Shown: positions 27,185 through 40,729, counted from the stretch's first letter. The stretch is 64,000 nt of DNA from Gerris lacustris (GCA_951217055.1 OX578278.1:45211574-45275573), one strand, 5' to 3'. Program-made: numbers and translations. Notes: generated by a model from the letters alone, not told the origin.

Positions 27185-27290
27185 ATAAAAACGCAAAGCC
27201 GCTTCACAAGATGAAAGTTTAATTTTCAGAACTAGCTTTCGGCCTCTTGCGGCCATCCATCATCAGCGCCGGTATAAAGGCAAAGGAAAA
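27185..27290 (-). other. Possible hammerhead-like core in a retroelement remnant
   Basis: On the minus strand CTGATGA is followed five bases later by a 4-bp stem GGCC-GCAAGA-GGCC and then GAAA, the order of conserved core elements in hammerhead ribozymes. Stems I and III are not evident and the five extra bases before stem II are atypical. The surrounding sequence resembles dispersed retroelement ends but could not be classified. Confidence 0.2.
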
Positions 27291-27535
27291 GCCCTACGTG
27301 GAGTCACAAAAGAGACAAAAAACTGACTCCATTTTCACATGTTGGTCACATTTAAGCGGGCCACTCTTTAAAATCTCTATTAGTGCAAACAAACTCCGTT
27401 TTCTATTAAGATGTACTTCAAAAATTATAATTTTGTGGATTTTCACACATTACATTTATATATTAAGAAAATGCTTAGGAAGTATAGTAATATTCTTCTC
27501 CTTCAAAAATAAAAGAACCACCCAGTTTGCATGTA

Positions 27536-28207
27536 CTACTAGGCATCGCGTGGCTCTATCATTGAAGCGAGCGTATTGCAATAAAATACTGAATATTGAA
27601 ATTTGTTTATCATGATGAATATCATAGTTGAAGATAAGTGGAAGAGGGTAGTGAGGGTAGAATGGGGGTACTCGGTCCTTACTTCATAACAAACCTACAC
27701 ACAACACGACTATAAAAATCTTAACCACCCGGAATAGCTTTTAAACTATTATTATAAATGTATCACTTCATTACTCAAATACTACTGCTTGTATCAAGTT
27801 GAAATTTTACATTCTTGTTTCAATTGTACTTTAGACGATGTACATAAAGTTTTATTAAAATCGTTACGTTAGAACGTAAGATATCGGTAAGAAGGTTGTT
27901 TTCTCTATTTTAAGTTTTAGCGATCTTTATTAATTCATAGCAGTGTCGTTGTTGGTTTTACTAAAAATGTTATTTGAAAAAAATGTTCGTCTCATCGAAT
28001 AGGTGATGATAGAATTTTTTCCCGTCCTGAAATTCCAATTTTAAATTTGAAGCTCACGTTTACGCGAGCATTGCGCGCGAACTCTTGAACGGATCACGCT
28101 GTCCAACGAACTTAGCCTGAGTATTAGTGAAAGGAAGATGTATACCAAATTTCAACTAAATCGGTCAACTTTTACTCAAGTTATTGTCGGACACGTAAAC
28201 GTTACAC

Positions 28208-28242
<35 letters not shown>

Positions 28243-28288
28243 GCATATTTCGTTGAATGTAAGAAGCTCGCTTACGCTCGCTTCAATA
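27536..28288 (+). repeat. Family A repeat, copy A-5
   Basis: The 5' end is CTAGGCATCGCGTGGCTCT and CATTGAAGCGAGCGTATTGC; the 3' end is GCTTACGCTCGCTTCAATAA. It lacks the 190-bp insertion seen in A-3. A (GACA)n run lies at about 28208-28237. Short open frames inside it are incidental. Confidence 0.8.
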
Positions 28289-29700
28289 AAAGTGAACATT
28301 TCATACTAAAACAATCTTAGACATAGACATGGACTAGCATAAGTTGCTTAGTGAACAACAGGTATGAACCACAAGGTCGCAATTATATCCTAAAATAATT
28401 GCTCGAGTAATCAGGGGGAACTGTCTGCACATGATTTCCACACCTCTATTTCAACTTTAAATTTAAAAGTTATTCTTGGAATTAATATTATTTCCTTCGA
28501 AGATGGTTTCCTAACTTGAATAAAATATTGAGATATCTTAATTATAATTAGTTTCGTTCCAAACTAATGAATTGATTAATGAAATTTAAATTTTCATTTA
28601 TATGATAGCTGCATCCTCTTCCAAAGTTAACCTATGATCTAGTACACATGACTGGTTTACAGAATTCAATATTGGCACATCTAAATAGAAGACCCCCCAG
28701 TCTATTTATTTTACAGTCATTTTTATTTTTATTTTATTGGATTTATGATTTATTTATTTTCATTCTGAATACAATGACAATTTAGAGTTTGATACCCGAC
28801 CCGAAGGAATAATAAGGGGTAAGAGTCAGCACTTACCCAACGCCATTTTGAATTTATATCTCGAGAACAAAATGGCGGAAGAAAACAATATTTAACATGT
28901 AGTAGGTATACCACTGAAGTGTCTGACACATCTGTAAATTTTCAGAGCTCTAAATCTACACACCACCATATAAATGCCGACCAAATTTCAACTTAAAGAT
29001 GACGGATGCCCATCATAGAAATGACAAATCCAAAAAAAAATATTACCGACGCTCTGGAGGTATTAGGCTATAATACCTCACATCTCATTAAATTTAAAGT
29101 TTGCTGTTTTCAACGAAAAACGCGTAAAAAACTACTTTTTTGACCCTAGTAGTCGCGGTGGTGACCGGTCAACGAAAAAATTGGTGCCGTTTGTCTTGCC
29201 TCGGCCGACACGGCGATACTCCTTTCGACTTGGTCCGACTGCTTTTCAATTTTCTAGACCGACTGTTACAAACTTTTTTGTAATTGCACCAAAATATTGG
29301 CGGGAAAAAGTACCGGGGTGGAAATCCCACACATGACTTCCATGAAATATTGTGGTGTCAATACGTGAGAGAGAGAGAATTCAGTATTTACACCCATTTT
29401 CATGGGTGTAAAACACTAAAATGCCAATATCTCCTAAAACCGCTTGTCCGATCGAGCTCAAAAAGTATAGGTACAATCTACTATATAGGACACATATATA
29501 CTCCAAAGGAAATTGAAATCAAATAAAGCCTACTGAAGTTATCGTCGACTGACCGATTTCGTGCTTAAGTGAATATAGCTCCAAAACGTCGTGAGCTACG
29601 ATGTTTGGGTTTGCGCCATCTGTTTTTCCGACAAAAGTTCTATAAAATGCCGCAATCCACATCTCAATACGATGTCTTGAAGCGATGTTATAAAGGTTTA
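28289..29700. other. Non-coding stretch with unclassified repeat-like text
   Basis: Bases 28780-29700 hold phrases typical of dispersed arthropod repeats (for example TTTATATCTCGAGAACAAAA near 28853), but I cannot find a second copy here or define ends. Confidence 0.35.
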
Positions 29701-29708
29701 AAGTTCCG

Positions 29709-29760
29709 AACGAACGTACGTACGTACGTACGTTCGTACATACATACATACGTACGCACA
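29709..29760. repeat. (ACGT)n / (ACAT)n microsatellite
   Basis: GTACGTACGTACGTACGT passes into ATACATACATACGTACG. It is self-complementary, so it reads the same on both strands. Confidence 0.9.
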
Positions 29761-30169
29761 GACATACTTCTATATGAAACGGATTTCAATGATGTCCCCG
29801 GGTTCTTAAGACCCCTCCTTATCAGAGATCTCGGAATCACGTTTTGGAGGGTATCACCATACTTCCATTTGCATGGAAGTAAAAATTATCTTCAGAATTT
29901 AAAGTTTGTACCTAACGATGAAAACTTAATGGATCAAATTTCAAGAATAAGTTCCGACTAGAAACTGCAATTTTTTAAAAAGGAGTGAAATATCCAAAAA
30001 ATATAGGGGGAGGGGGGATGCCAATTGGCGCATTGGACCAAAATCATATATTTGCTTAAACAGCTTTGCAAGACATACAATTTGACATCCCGCTCGAAGT
30101 CAATATACACCCGTCCATGCCGGTTAAAATGTATCATTATTATAACATCTAAAACGTACAATCTAATTA

Positions 30170-30800
30170 TAATACTATCCTAATTAAACTAAACACTAAC
30201 TTAAATAAACTAAAACATTTATTTAATATAGCTTTAAAGAAACTAATCAAAAACATTCCTAAAATTATAATAATAATGATAATAAACATAATTATGAATA
30301 AATAGTTAGCATAAAAATAAAACTGTACCTTAAATGTCGATAGTATAAGAAAACATGAGGGGTTATTTGACCGGGAGTGGGAGTATTTATTTAATCTAGG
30401 TTCCAAGGTGTGTTTATGCGAAACTAATTTATTTATTTATTATCATTAACCTACAGAACACACTTTATTATTAAATATTTTAACTATACAATATCACTCT
30501 GTAGTAATAATAAATATATCTATACATAAGCTTATAAGAATAATTATTTGTTAAAAAGTTAATATGAAGTTATTTCTGAAAATTTAAATATGTTTGTTTT
30601 ATATAAATACTAATTTTTCTGAGCATAAAGGACAAATGAATAGAATCATTAATACCCGATATAAAGTGAATTATTGAAATGTTACAGCAAATTAAATCGG
30701 TCAATATTTGCACACGCCATGAGAGGTCAAAGTCAAAAAATTTACAAAATACGATCAAATTGACTCTATTAAGGTAGAACCGATGGTCGTAACCGTGGTT
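30170..30800 (+). repeat. Family D repeat, copy D-1
   Basis: It parallels 31080-31860: AACTAAAACATTTATTTAA, ACATAATTATGAATAAATAG, AACTATACAATATCACTCTG, ATTATTTGTTAAAAAG, then AAATCGGTCAA and GCCATGAGAGGTCAAAGTC, GTAGAACCGATGGTCG. The two copies look like an old tandem or segmental duplication with an offset of roughly 1 kb. Confidence 0.6.
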
Positions 30801-31079
30801 TTCATGCTAGGAATCGGTGAGTGTATCATAGTGTTAACACATTGAATTAAAATATAGGTCATGTCATGGAAAATATTACATTATATTTGATTAGTTTTAT
30901 TACAGACAATGGCTCTGCTGGGCTTGAGAAATAATAATCAAAAAATAATATTAATAAAGCTAGAACCTAAATCAACTTATTTTATTTATTAGTATGTACT
31001 CAAAATTATTTGAAAAATAAGTAGTTAAAGTTCAGGTGAAATAATTGTATAATATTAAGACTTCATTATAATCTAAAAC

Positions 31080-32115
31080 ACACAACAAAACTATAACTTA
31101 TCTAAATAAACTAAAATATTTATTTAAATAAAGCAAAACATTTATTTAAATAAAGTAAAACATTCGTTTAAATAAACTAAAACATTCATTTAAATTAACT
31201 AAAACAATAACTTAATATAGAATTTAACAAACTATTAAATCAAAATTCTAGAAACAATAATGTGATAATACGAACAAATAAATAAATAATTAACATAAAA
31301 ATAAAATTTTACCTTAATAAACGTCGGTAATATAGGATAAGATTTACGGGATGTGGCCGTTCCGTTCGGGTATTGTTCGATAAACTGAAGTCAAGGAGAG
31401 CAGAAGAAGAAAGAGGGGGTTTGTTTACATATGGGATCCAAAGTGTGTTTACGAAGACTAATGTATTTATTATCTTTTACCTTTCGAACAACAAACTTAA
31501 TTATTCAATATTTGTTTATATTTTTTCTTTATACTTGTTTTTAACTATACAATATAACTCTATAATAATAATAAATATAAGCTAATAAAAATGATTATTT
31601 GTTAAAAAGTAAACATGACGTTATTTACGGAATTTTATACTCAATATATCAATAAAAATACTCATTTTTCTCGGTAAAAAAGACAGATACATAATTTGAA
31701 AAATAAATACTCGTTTTAAAGAGCATTAATGTGGGGTTCAAAACCCCCAATCTGAAATTCAATCGACCCATAATTACTCACCCCATGAGAGCTCAAAGTT
31801 AAAAAAATTACTAAAAATTAACAAAATTACTCGATTTAATGTAGAACCGTTGATCGTACGACAAAAAGTCATAGGTTCAAAGTTCTAGATCTTTTAAAAT
31901 CAGTTACCGCCGGTGCTATCTGCTTTTCGACAGGACTTGCCCTTTAGCCGCAATAGCCCTTTGAAGAAAACCCTAAATTTGCGTCCGCAATTTTTATTTT
32001 TTTAAGGGGGGTAAAAATAATTTTTTTCGACTTTTCAGATTTTTCTAGTCGGTTTGGGCCGATTCGGGACCAAACGCAAAAAACAGCGAGTCTCTAGTGC
32101 CTAAACATTTTGATA
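31080..32115 (+). repeat. Family D repeat, copy D-2
   Basis: Longest D copy. After the part shared with D-1 it continues through CGACAAAAAGTCATAGGTTC, TAGATCTTTTAAAATCAGT and GACCAAACGCAAAAAAC to AGTCTCTAG at about 32089-32097. That second half is also present at 51838-52200. Confidence 0.65.
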
Positions 32116-32880
32116 ACCCGATCAGCTGATTAATCACTTTATATATATAATATGCTAAAGTTTAGAACGAGTTGTATCAAACAATATTTTTAATATCCGC
32201 GCAAAAGGGAAAATTATAAATTTATAAAATAAATTCATTGGTAATTATTAAAACTACTGATACATAGAGATATTGAAGTGCTTAAAAATAATAATTATGA
32301 AATATAAAAAAGAAGAGGTATATATACATACATTATACAAAATACTTGATACAAGAGAGGTGAAAAATAGGTGAAATTTCAACCAAGAGATATTTGGTGA
32401 GATTTTTTTTCAGATATTCAGAATTTATTTTTAACACCATACTTAAAATACAATTAGCTATAGAATTATCAATATTTTGTAATCAGCTTTAATAATTACA
32501 AGCTTAGAACTTGTTCAAATGACATGGTAATTTAGGAACCAGTCTAAAATAAAATGTGGAGAAAGTAGGGAGAGATAACTAATAATTAGCAGTCATCAGG
32601 GACAAAATACAAGTTAAACAACAACAAATCATTGCAGATCCCAGGTTAGTTTATAATTCTATTTCTTGTTGCAACTTTATTAAATAATTTTAAAGAGAAC
32701 TTGATTCTCAAAGATCGATACTATTCGTACTTTACTTTCTTAAACACATAGTAACTTCGTTCAGTGCTATCAACATTTTAAAGTTTTCGTGGTTGCGTTT
32801 AATTAAAATATCGAACTTATTAATAAGTACAGTATAAAGTATCCCACCCCACGGAAAATCAAATCCCGAATATCATATTA
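32116..32880. other. AT-rich non-coding stretch
   Basis: Nothing recognisable. Confidence 0.45.
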
Positions 32881-33007
32881 TCATAATAAGTCATAACAAT
32901 TTATCATAATAAGTCATAACAATTTATCATAATAAGTCATAACAATTTATCATAATAAGTCATAACAATTTATCATAATAAGTCATAACAATTTATCATA
33001 ATAAGTA
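32881..33007. repeat. 23-bp minisatellite, 5.5 copies
   Basis: The unit TCATAATAAGTCATAACAAT plus TTA repeats head to tail at 32881, 32904, 32927, 32950, 32973 and partly at 32996. The copies are identical until the last. There are no spacers. Confidence 0.95.
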
Positions 33008-33429
33008 ATATCAATTTTCGCTATTTTCTTGACAACTAGATTTTTCTTGGGATAATGAATCCTTGTTAAATTTTAATAGTCCAAAATGTAAAACATTTTT
33101 TTGTTTTTTTTTCTCTAGACTTTTTGGAGGGTAGCTAAAATTTATTTCACAAAATCACTTTGGGTATCGTTTTTCTAAACAAGTACTTAAAAATTGTAGT
33201 ATGCCATCGGTAAGGAGTCAAGAACGAAAATTATTAGTCTAAAAATAAACCAAGTTACCGAGATCAGAGCTGAAAAACGCAGAGTACCAAATCTATTTGA
33301 GAAATCTCATACGCTTGATCAAATTAAATGAGATAGAATGATTGGTAGTTCAATGCTGGTGGCTCGTTCCAACGTTAAAAATCGGTCCGAGACAACTAAG
33401 ACTAATTTTCTCATATACGAGTTTATAAT

Positions 33430-33800
33430 AATTACTTAGCCCAGAGTTTTCCATTTATTAGTTTTCGAGTTTTCGTCGGTATATTTAATTATTATTGAAC
33501 CTTAATCAAAATTTATCATAAAAATAATTTCTCATCGACGCGAAATCGAACCCACGTTTCACGTTTTTTCAGATTTTGATGGGGGTAGCGCCCCCAAATT
33601 TGGAGCTAAAATAATTTCGCCTCAAGGTATGGTTTTTTTTAAACATGTAGGCCAAATTTCGTCAAAATCGGCCCAGTAGTTTAGGCTCCACAGCTAATTA
33701 AAAAAACTTCTTTTTTTGACTCAGGGGACCTCAAAAAAAACGTGTATATCCATCAAAAACTCAAAATCGAATTTTCGCGCTATCACAATACTTGCTCTTT
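33430..33800 (+). repeat. Family C interspersed repeat, copy C-2
   Basis: Shares the C-1/C-3 order, here with GCCAAATTTCGTCAAAATCG, GCCCAGTAGTTTAGGCTCCA and a GGGGACCTC block. On the minus strand GTGGGTTCGATTTCGCG near 33540-33556 is a B-box-like motif, so a tRNA-derived SINE is possible. Confidence 0.6.
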
Positions 33801-34849
33801 ATATGAAAAAGTAAAAAGAAGGTAATTTTAATAAATGGCCAAGGCTTCTTTTACTTCTACGTTAAACTTCATTCAATGCTTCGACATGCCTACAACGGAG
33901 AAAAAGTGTCATTAATGCTCAGTTAAGGTTCACTTTGCTCGAGATTATTTGGTAAGAGTAGAGAAGAAAGAGAATCCGGCGTGCAGCAAGACAAGAAGAG
34001 TTACGGCAATGTTAGAATCGTTCAATTAGGTAGAGGATAAAATGTATGTGGCATTAAGTTTAATGAATTTAGATGGATAAATACAATAAACCTAAGGTTA
34101 TTGTATTTATACAATACAGTAGTAATCTTCAGATAATTGCCTTGGCTGTGGCTGTGCTAAGTAGTTGCGTGGATTCGGCAGAGAAATAACCATTGTTATT
34201 GGTGACCTCTTTGATATATTTGACTAACTTACCTATTAAGTGACAAACTATCATCAACTTAATTTTTGGTCTACTATCTAAGATCGTACTCAGGATCATG
34301 AAAATCACATAGTCCACCATAAAGGGACATGGCTGCTCTACACCGGTTTTTTTTTCAAATTCCCATTGCCCGCAGACGAACTTAGCCGACCACATATTCT
34401 TAAAAGGCACCAAAAGATTTTGCTTATACTTGTACAAAAAATTCTAGCTTAATGTTAGTCAGTCTCTTTTTTGCACACTATCTCCTGGACTAGAAGTAAA
34501 TATTTCAAAAAATATTATTCATTTTTATAATAAAAAAAGAGAAATCACAATTCAAGAGGAAAATATAATTTTGCTTCTCTTTTGATGTTGGCTTTGGCAT
34601 CTAAAACCACTTTCTTCCTCCATCCAAGTGCATATTTATATTTGATGAGATCCGTCTCCCCTCTGTTCATACATCTACGATTAAGAGGTAGAGACTACTA
34701 TCAGTCATATTCTTTTACGGAGGTTGAAATCTGTGGGATTCTAAAGAGATGACTGAGCCATATCAGCATTCTTAATTTAATGAAACGTACCATGTCATGG
34801 CCCGTTGTTTCGTTGCATTCAATACAAGACCCATTATAACCTCTTCTTT
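33801..34849. other. Non-coding stretch
   Basis: It contains a 102-codon minus-strand frame (34129-34437) that I do not recognise and do not call a gene. Otherwise nothing. Confidence 0.4.
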
Positions 34850-35004
34850 CAGCCGGCTATACTCGTTGTGTTATACCTGAAAGGTACAGCTGAACCGGAG
34901 CGTGTGTTCTATCATAGCTCTATAGTTATGTCACAACTTGATAACACACACGTTCCGGTTTAACTGAATTGGTTACCTGTACAGGTTTACCTGGCCGGCT
35001 TTAG
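34850..35004. mobile_element. Small inverted-repeat element (MITE-like)
   Basis: The outer ends carry AGCCGGCT near 34853 and GGCCGGCT near 34993. Inner arms pair: GAACCGGAGCGTGTG on the left with CACACGTTCCGGTTTAACTG on the right, and TACCTGAAAGGTAC with GTTACCTGTACAGGT. No coding sequence; no clear target duplication. Confidence 0.55.
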
Positions 35005-36049
35005 ATATATTGATTCATCTAATCTAAGGGTATGTTACTTAAAAGCATCTTAATCCAGTCTCATCGGCCACGGACTATATCCATATCACAAATTCAAACG
35101 TGTAGAAATGTCTAGCCACGATCTTATATAGTCATAGTTAGTAAGTTTTAGGGCTATACATTTTAAATATACATCTCCTAGTTCTTGTCGTGGCCCTTTC
35201 TCTAACGCACTTTCTCATGGAGCCGTCTGAAAACACAAGATCTGCGGGGTAATTAAACTAAGATATTCTCCGAGCATTTGGTCTCCAATTATCAATTCGA
35301 ACGGACTTAATCACAAGTCCTTTATTTATTACATCAGAATCCTGATGTAAACAGGCACTTGGTCTTCTCTTACCCTCGTTAACTGACAAATCAATTGCAC
35401 GATTAGTTAAAGCAGAAATAATTTGTGAATAAAACTCAAAAAGCAACATTTATAAGTTGATTAATTGTAAAAGATAAAACAAAATGAATACTTAATAAAA
35501 AACCGGTTTTGACCACTTTAGGTATTTATTAAAACTAATCGGGTTTATCTTTAGGTTTATTCACTATACGTTAGATCCACAAATCTCAGGGTCTTTTAAA
35601 CTAAGTCATAAATAAGGAAGTTAAACCTAAAAATTACCTAATACAAATTCAAAGAAGCGTTGAAATAATAAAATTTAAATTATGTGAATTGTCTAACGTA
35701 TTGAGAAAAAAGGTAAGACAGTTAAGTTATGCATAAATTAGATGTAGAATTAATAATTAACATAACAAAAAATAAAATAAACTTAACTAATTGGTAAAGA
35801 ATATAAAATTCAGATAAAAAATGATATTATAAAAAGTTTTATGTTACTTCTTATAACTTAGGTAGGAGGTATTAAACAAATTTAGGTTACCAAATATTGC
35901 TATGTAGATTTATTTCATTTTGGCCTCAATTTGGCACTTAATTTTGAACAAGGAACTTTCATTTTACATACTCATTGCGATTTGATTTATTTTTTAATAA
36001 AAAACTGCTTGAGACAACTCGTAGGTACTAAACTTTCTAAAATACGATT
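35005..36049. other. AT-rich non-coding stretch
   Basis: Nothing recognisable. Confidence 0.45.
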
Positions 36050-36330
36050 ACATATTACTTGGTCCAGTGTTCTCGATTTATTAGTTGTTTTGAGTTTTCG
36101 TTGTAACATTTAATTATTATTGAACATTTTATCAAAATTTGTCATAAAAAAAAATCGGATACTAACCCGGCCTCTCACTGTCCGCGTTTAGAGCTATTTT
36201 CTCAGGAACCATATTTTACCGAAATCGGCCCAGTAGTGTAGCTCCACGCGTCTACAAAAATTGCAAACATTTTTTAAAAATCAATTTTTGGACTCGGGGG
36301 CCTCAAAACGTGAAAAATGCTTGAATTTCT
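36050..36330 (+). repeat. Family C interspersed repeat, copy C-3
   Basis: Shares TTTAATTATTATTGAAC, TTTATCAAAATTTGTCAT, ATCGGCCCAGTAGTGTAGC and GGGGGCCTCAAAACGTG with C-1 and C-2, in the same orientation. Confidence 0.6.
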
Positions 36331-37254
36331 CTACCATTAAATTCTGAGAATCTTTATTTTGGAAACAATATTTTTTTCCAGGGGAAAAAGGGGGATTATA
36401 AGGATTTATTAGTTTTTACTTGAATTACATATATAAGAAAACAGAAATATTAAATCTTAGATATTACTAAAAAACAAGTCATATCAAATCATACATAATT
36501 TGTAAACAAGTTTTGACAATGTTTGTTACATCAAATTAAATCTCCATTTAAAAAGAATAATGATTAAAGGCTTATACAAACTTGATTTTTAGAAATAAAT
36601 ATTTATGCAAAGTTTCGGCATCTCTTTTATCTTTGTATCGAAGAAAAAAACCAATGCAAGAACTAATTATATAATAAATATTCAAATCGTGTTTAGTTAA
36701 GATACATAAAGATACTGAAATAATAAAATAATTATAATTAATAAAAATATAAAACAATCATGTTTATGTATCAACACTCAAAATATTTAATACTAACATA
36801 ATCCTGGTAATTAAAGCTTAAAATATTACATAAGCTTATGTCTCCTCTATTCGTAAAATATAAATTAAGGAATAAAACAGGCCACGAGTAAAAGTGAATA
36901 GATTAATGATAAACGGCAACAATGTTTTTATCCTAAATTGGTTAAGCTCTTCACTTTCCGTTTCATTTGCATAAAATTGCCGCTCTTAAAGAGGTAGGTA
37001 TAACGAAAAAGTTATTTCTGGACTTAGGAGAACTCCTTTATATTATAAACTACAAATTTCTTAACGAATAGTCGAGAAAATTGATATATGTTAGCAGTTA
37101 TAGCAATGGAGTATCGAGTTATTTTTTTCTAATTCGAGTTCTCAAAATATCAGTCACACATTGAATAATTACAATTAACGGCTCTTAGGCCTGCAAGTTC
37201 TTAAACAACATTCACATAAAGATACCGTCGATTATAATTACAGCTAGATCGCTC
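36331..37254. other. AT-rich non-coding stretch
   Basis: Nothing recognisable. Confidence 0.45.
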
Positions 37255-37500
37255 TGAAGAACGAACAATGACTCCATTCCAAGAAAGAAATCTGATTCAG
37301 ACATAAGGGAATATTCTTGGTCTCGCTCCCGCGTCTATCGGTCAGTCGGTTTGTCTCTCGTTCAATTTATTCAATTTTGTGAACCAAGAAATCGTAAAAA
37401 CAACTCGTCTGATTTTAATAAAATTTAGATAGCAGGTCATAATTAGCCCACTGTTGGTCACATATAAGTTTCAACCTTTTTGATAGATTAGTAATGCAAT
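37255..37500 (+). repeat. Family B repeat, copy B-2, partial
   Basis: It matches B-1 from GAAGAACGAA through TCAGACATAAGGGAATATTC, CGTAAAAACAACTCGTC and GGTCATAATTAGCCCACTGT to AAGTTTCAACCTTT. The 5' hairpin is lost. Confidence 0.6.
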
Positions 37501-37665
37501 ATGCAGAGATTTACTCTTAAAGTCTTAAAAATACTATGTACGGGTGACCCAGTTTTAATGGGACAAAAAAGAAATCCTGATTCTATGGCCCAAGATGAAC
37601 AGAAAAAAGTTAGATATTCCTTATGCAATTCTCAATAGTTTTCGAGATATTTTGATAATATTGAT

Positions 37666-37798
37666 TTTGCTTCCGAGCTTACCGAAGGTAAGGGAAGCAT
37701 TGTGTTCACTTTTGAGAACGAAAAACTTTTATGTCTCCGATTTTAAAAATTCCAAGACAGAAATCCGTTTCAGACATCAGGGAACATATTTGGTCTCG

Positions 37799-37834
<36 letters not shown>

Positions 37835-38227
37835 GGTCTGTGTGTCCGCGAATTATGAAACGTGCGACGATAACTTGAGTAAATGTCAACCGATTTTGAT
37901 GAAATTTGGTAGACATGTTCATTTTACCAATCCCCATGACGAGTTCGTTGGACAACGTTATCCGTCCAAGCGTTCACGAGCCACGCCCGCGTAAACGTGA
38001 ACTTCAAATATAAAATTGAAATTTTAGGTTGGGAAAAAAATCTAACTTCATCTATTCAATGAGACAAACATTTTTTACAAATACAATTTTTCAGTAAAAC
38101 CAACAGCGACACCGCTATGAAGTGTTAAAGATCGCTAAAACTATTAATAGTTTTTACACAATAAACATTATAACAATAAAGTACATGATAGGATGCAAGG
38201 AAGCTATGTGCCACACTAATTGGCAGT
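37666..38227 (-). repeat. Family A/B mosaic repeat, copy A-6
   Basis: It starts with the hairpin module GCTTCCGAGCTTACCGAAGG and a (CTGT)n run at about 37801-37831. It then has the family A core in reverse (AACTTGAGTAAATG, GTTATCCGTCCAAGCG, GACACCGCTATGAAG) and ends with the family B 3' module AAGGAAGCTATGTGCCACAC. It lies inside the left TIR of the 37541-40620 element, so it arrived later. Confidence 0.7.
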
Positions 38228-38752
38228 CTATTTTCGTTGCATTGATGTTTTCTAAAATAAAATGCGTAATAACTCAAAAAAAAAAGTAAAAAAGGTATAG
38301 AGTTGCGGTTTTCACCATTAGAAAGAGCATTCAATTTGCATTCAAATATCACAATATAACCCACGTATTACATTTAAAAAGGAACTTACACTCATAATTA
38401 GAGTAGTTTAAAAACTTGAGTGATATTGAAAACCACCATAACTTTGTTAATACCATAGTCACCATTGAGTCTGAACAGCTCTAAAACTGGTCCATTTCAT
38501 TACCTTTAAAATGCCCTAAACATTGTTTAAACTTTCAATGAAATATACTTAAAAAACTTCAATAAAATAACAAAAATTTGCATTAAAAGTGTAAACAAAA
38601 CATTTCTTTGTATTAGATTAACTTTGCATTTTTATTACTGGTCTTATATTACTTTGCTTCAGGGGCGTAGATAAGGGGGGGGGGCTGAGGGGGCTCCAGC
38701 CCCCCAAAATTTGCATGGAATGATTTTATTAAAGAGCAATAGGTGTATGTAT

Positions 38753-38873
<121 letters not shown>

Positions 38874-38994
38874 GAACTCTATGAAAAGTTATCTAAATGA
38901 AAAGCATTACGTGTATATTGTATATTCTTATACTCCCCCTTTTTAGTTTAGACCTAAAACCTGCTAGGTCCTGACACATTTTTATGGTTATACT

Positions 38995-39656
38995 CAGGGC
39001 TCGATTTCAGGCGGAACGGCGTTCCGGGACCTCTCTCTCTGATAAATAAAAAATAAAATTATCGGCACTAAGATTTTTTCAAAATCCTTAGTTAAATTTT
39101 TTTTGTCAGCGAGTGACTACAAATTTGATTAAGGACATCATGTATTAAACTGACACCATTGTATTTTTTTGGTGGCAAATATTTTTTTTCCCAATACAAA
39201 AAATATCTCTTTTGTTGAGATTATACTACTAAATTATGATAACCTGAAACAACAAAGGTTTTTTTAATGGCAGGGATCGTATTAAATAAGTACTTTCCAG
39301 AGATGCTGTGCTAAAACTCTCCCACGGAGCGAGTGAGACAGGGAATGTTTTGTTGATTTAATTATTCGTATAAACCTAAGTATCTATTTATTTATTGAGA
39401 GTATTATAACAACACGTGACATGCTAATCAAGAAATTGTTTATAAAAAATACTTCTTAAAATAAGTTTACACACGAAATACCCACCTGATTGCAGTGTGG
39501 GTATACGTCTAAAACTGCTGAAAATGCTGTTTTTGAACGTTTATTTTTAAAAAAATTTCCGGGGGAGGACCCCCGGACCCCCCTTTTAAAGGGAGGGGGG
39601 GAAGAGAGAGGGTAGGTTGTAGATCCGGCACCTCAATATCTAGAAATCAAGCACTG
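38995..39656. mobile_element. hAT-type non-autonomous element 2, nested in element 1
   Basis: TIRs CAGGGCTCGATTTCA and TAGAAATCAAGCACTG (imperfect inverted copies), flanked by a perfect 8-bp duplication GTTATACT at 38987-38994 and 39657-39664. No coding sequence. Inserted after element 1. Confidence 0.9.
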
Positions 39657-39725
39657 GTTATACTAAACCAGCAATTTAGCTCCCCCGAAATTTCTCTCTA
39701 GCTACGCCCCTGCTTTGCTTTGTAA

Positions 39726-39995
39726 GTTTCATCGCACAATTCCGTTTCCCTAATTTGAACCACTTCCCGTGATTCAATCTTCCCCAAATTTTGCACATAG
39801 AAACAACTATAGTGAAGAATACAGAAACCAAAAAAAAAAATAAGAAATGGCGTCAATTTTATTTGATTTTTAAGTTTCATCGCACACCTATTACCCCAAT
39901 TTTGAACCACTTACCGTCATTCAATCTTCCCTAAATTTTGCACATAGATACAACTAAGGTGAAGAATACAGAAACCAAAAAAAAAAAATAATAAT
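39726..39995. repeat. Direct tandem duplication, about 148-bp unit
   Basis: AAGTTTCATCGCACA starts at 39724 and again at 39872. Both copies continue through TTTGAACCACTT, ATTCAATCTTCCC, TTTTGCACATAGA and AAGAATACAGAAACCAAAAA. Confidence 0.9.
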
Positions 39996-40729
39996 TGAAA
40001 ATAAGAAGGTGGAGGTGTTTTTGAAAAATAGCATTTTTATATTAATTATTATATTTATTTTAAGAAGTGTTTTGTTTATATTTGTTTTGTTTTAATAGAA
40101 AATTATAGCTACTTATTGGAGTTTTTTAAGCATACTTCAGTGAAAGTTTAAACAATGTTCAGTTTATGTTACATCATTTTAAAGGTAATGAAATGGACCA
40201 GTTTTAGAGCTGTTCAGACTCAATGGTGACTGTGGTATTAACAAAGTTATGGTGATTTTCAATAACACTCCATTTTTTAAACTATTCTAATTTTGCATTG
40301 TAAATGAGTGTAAGTTCCTTTTTAAATTTAATACGTGGGTTTATATTGTAAGTGATTATAATGAAAATGTAATGCCCTTTCTAAAAAGGGCATTACATTT
40401 TAAAGAGTTGGTGGAGACCGCAACTATATTATTTTTTTTTTTTGTTTTTGAGTTATTACGCATTTTATTTGAGAAAACAATGATGTATCGAAAAATTCTA
40501 TATTTCGAAATATCTCGAAAACTATTGAGAATTGCATAAGGCATATATACCTTCTTTCTGTTCATCTTGGGCCATAGAATCAAAATTCTTTTTTGTCCCA
40601 TTAAAACTGGGTCACCCTGTATTTTAATTTTCATCTAACAATGACTTGACTTTGTCAATAAATAACATAACTTAGTGTTTGGCTTAAATGAATTACTAGT
40701 GTAATACTAACACTTTTACGCCCATCTGT

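Noticed and set aside
27247..27615. 122-codon plus-strand frame
   Set aside because: It crosses the boundary of family A copy A-5 and so is not a gene.
32881..33007. Regular 23-bp repeats resembling a CRISPR array
   Set aside because: Units are head-to-tail with no spacers, and the context is eukaryotic.
34129..34437. 102-codon minus-strand frame
   Set aside because: No recognisable motif, no neighbouring exon and AT-rich composition. It may be chance.
37731..37994. Frames with repeated Cys-Leu-Ser-Val
   Set aside because: Translation of a (CTGT)n run in copy A-6.
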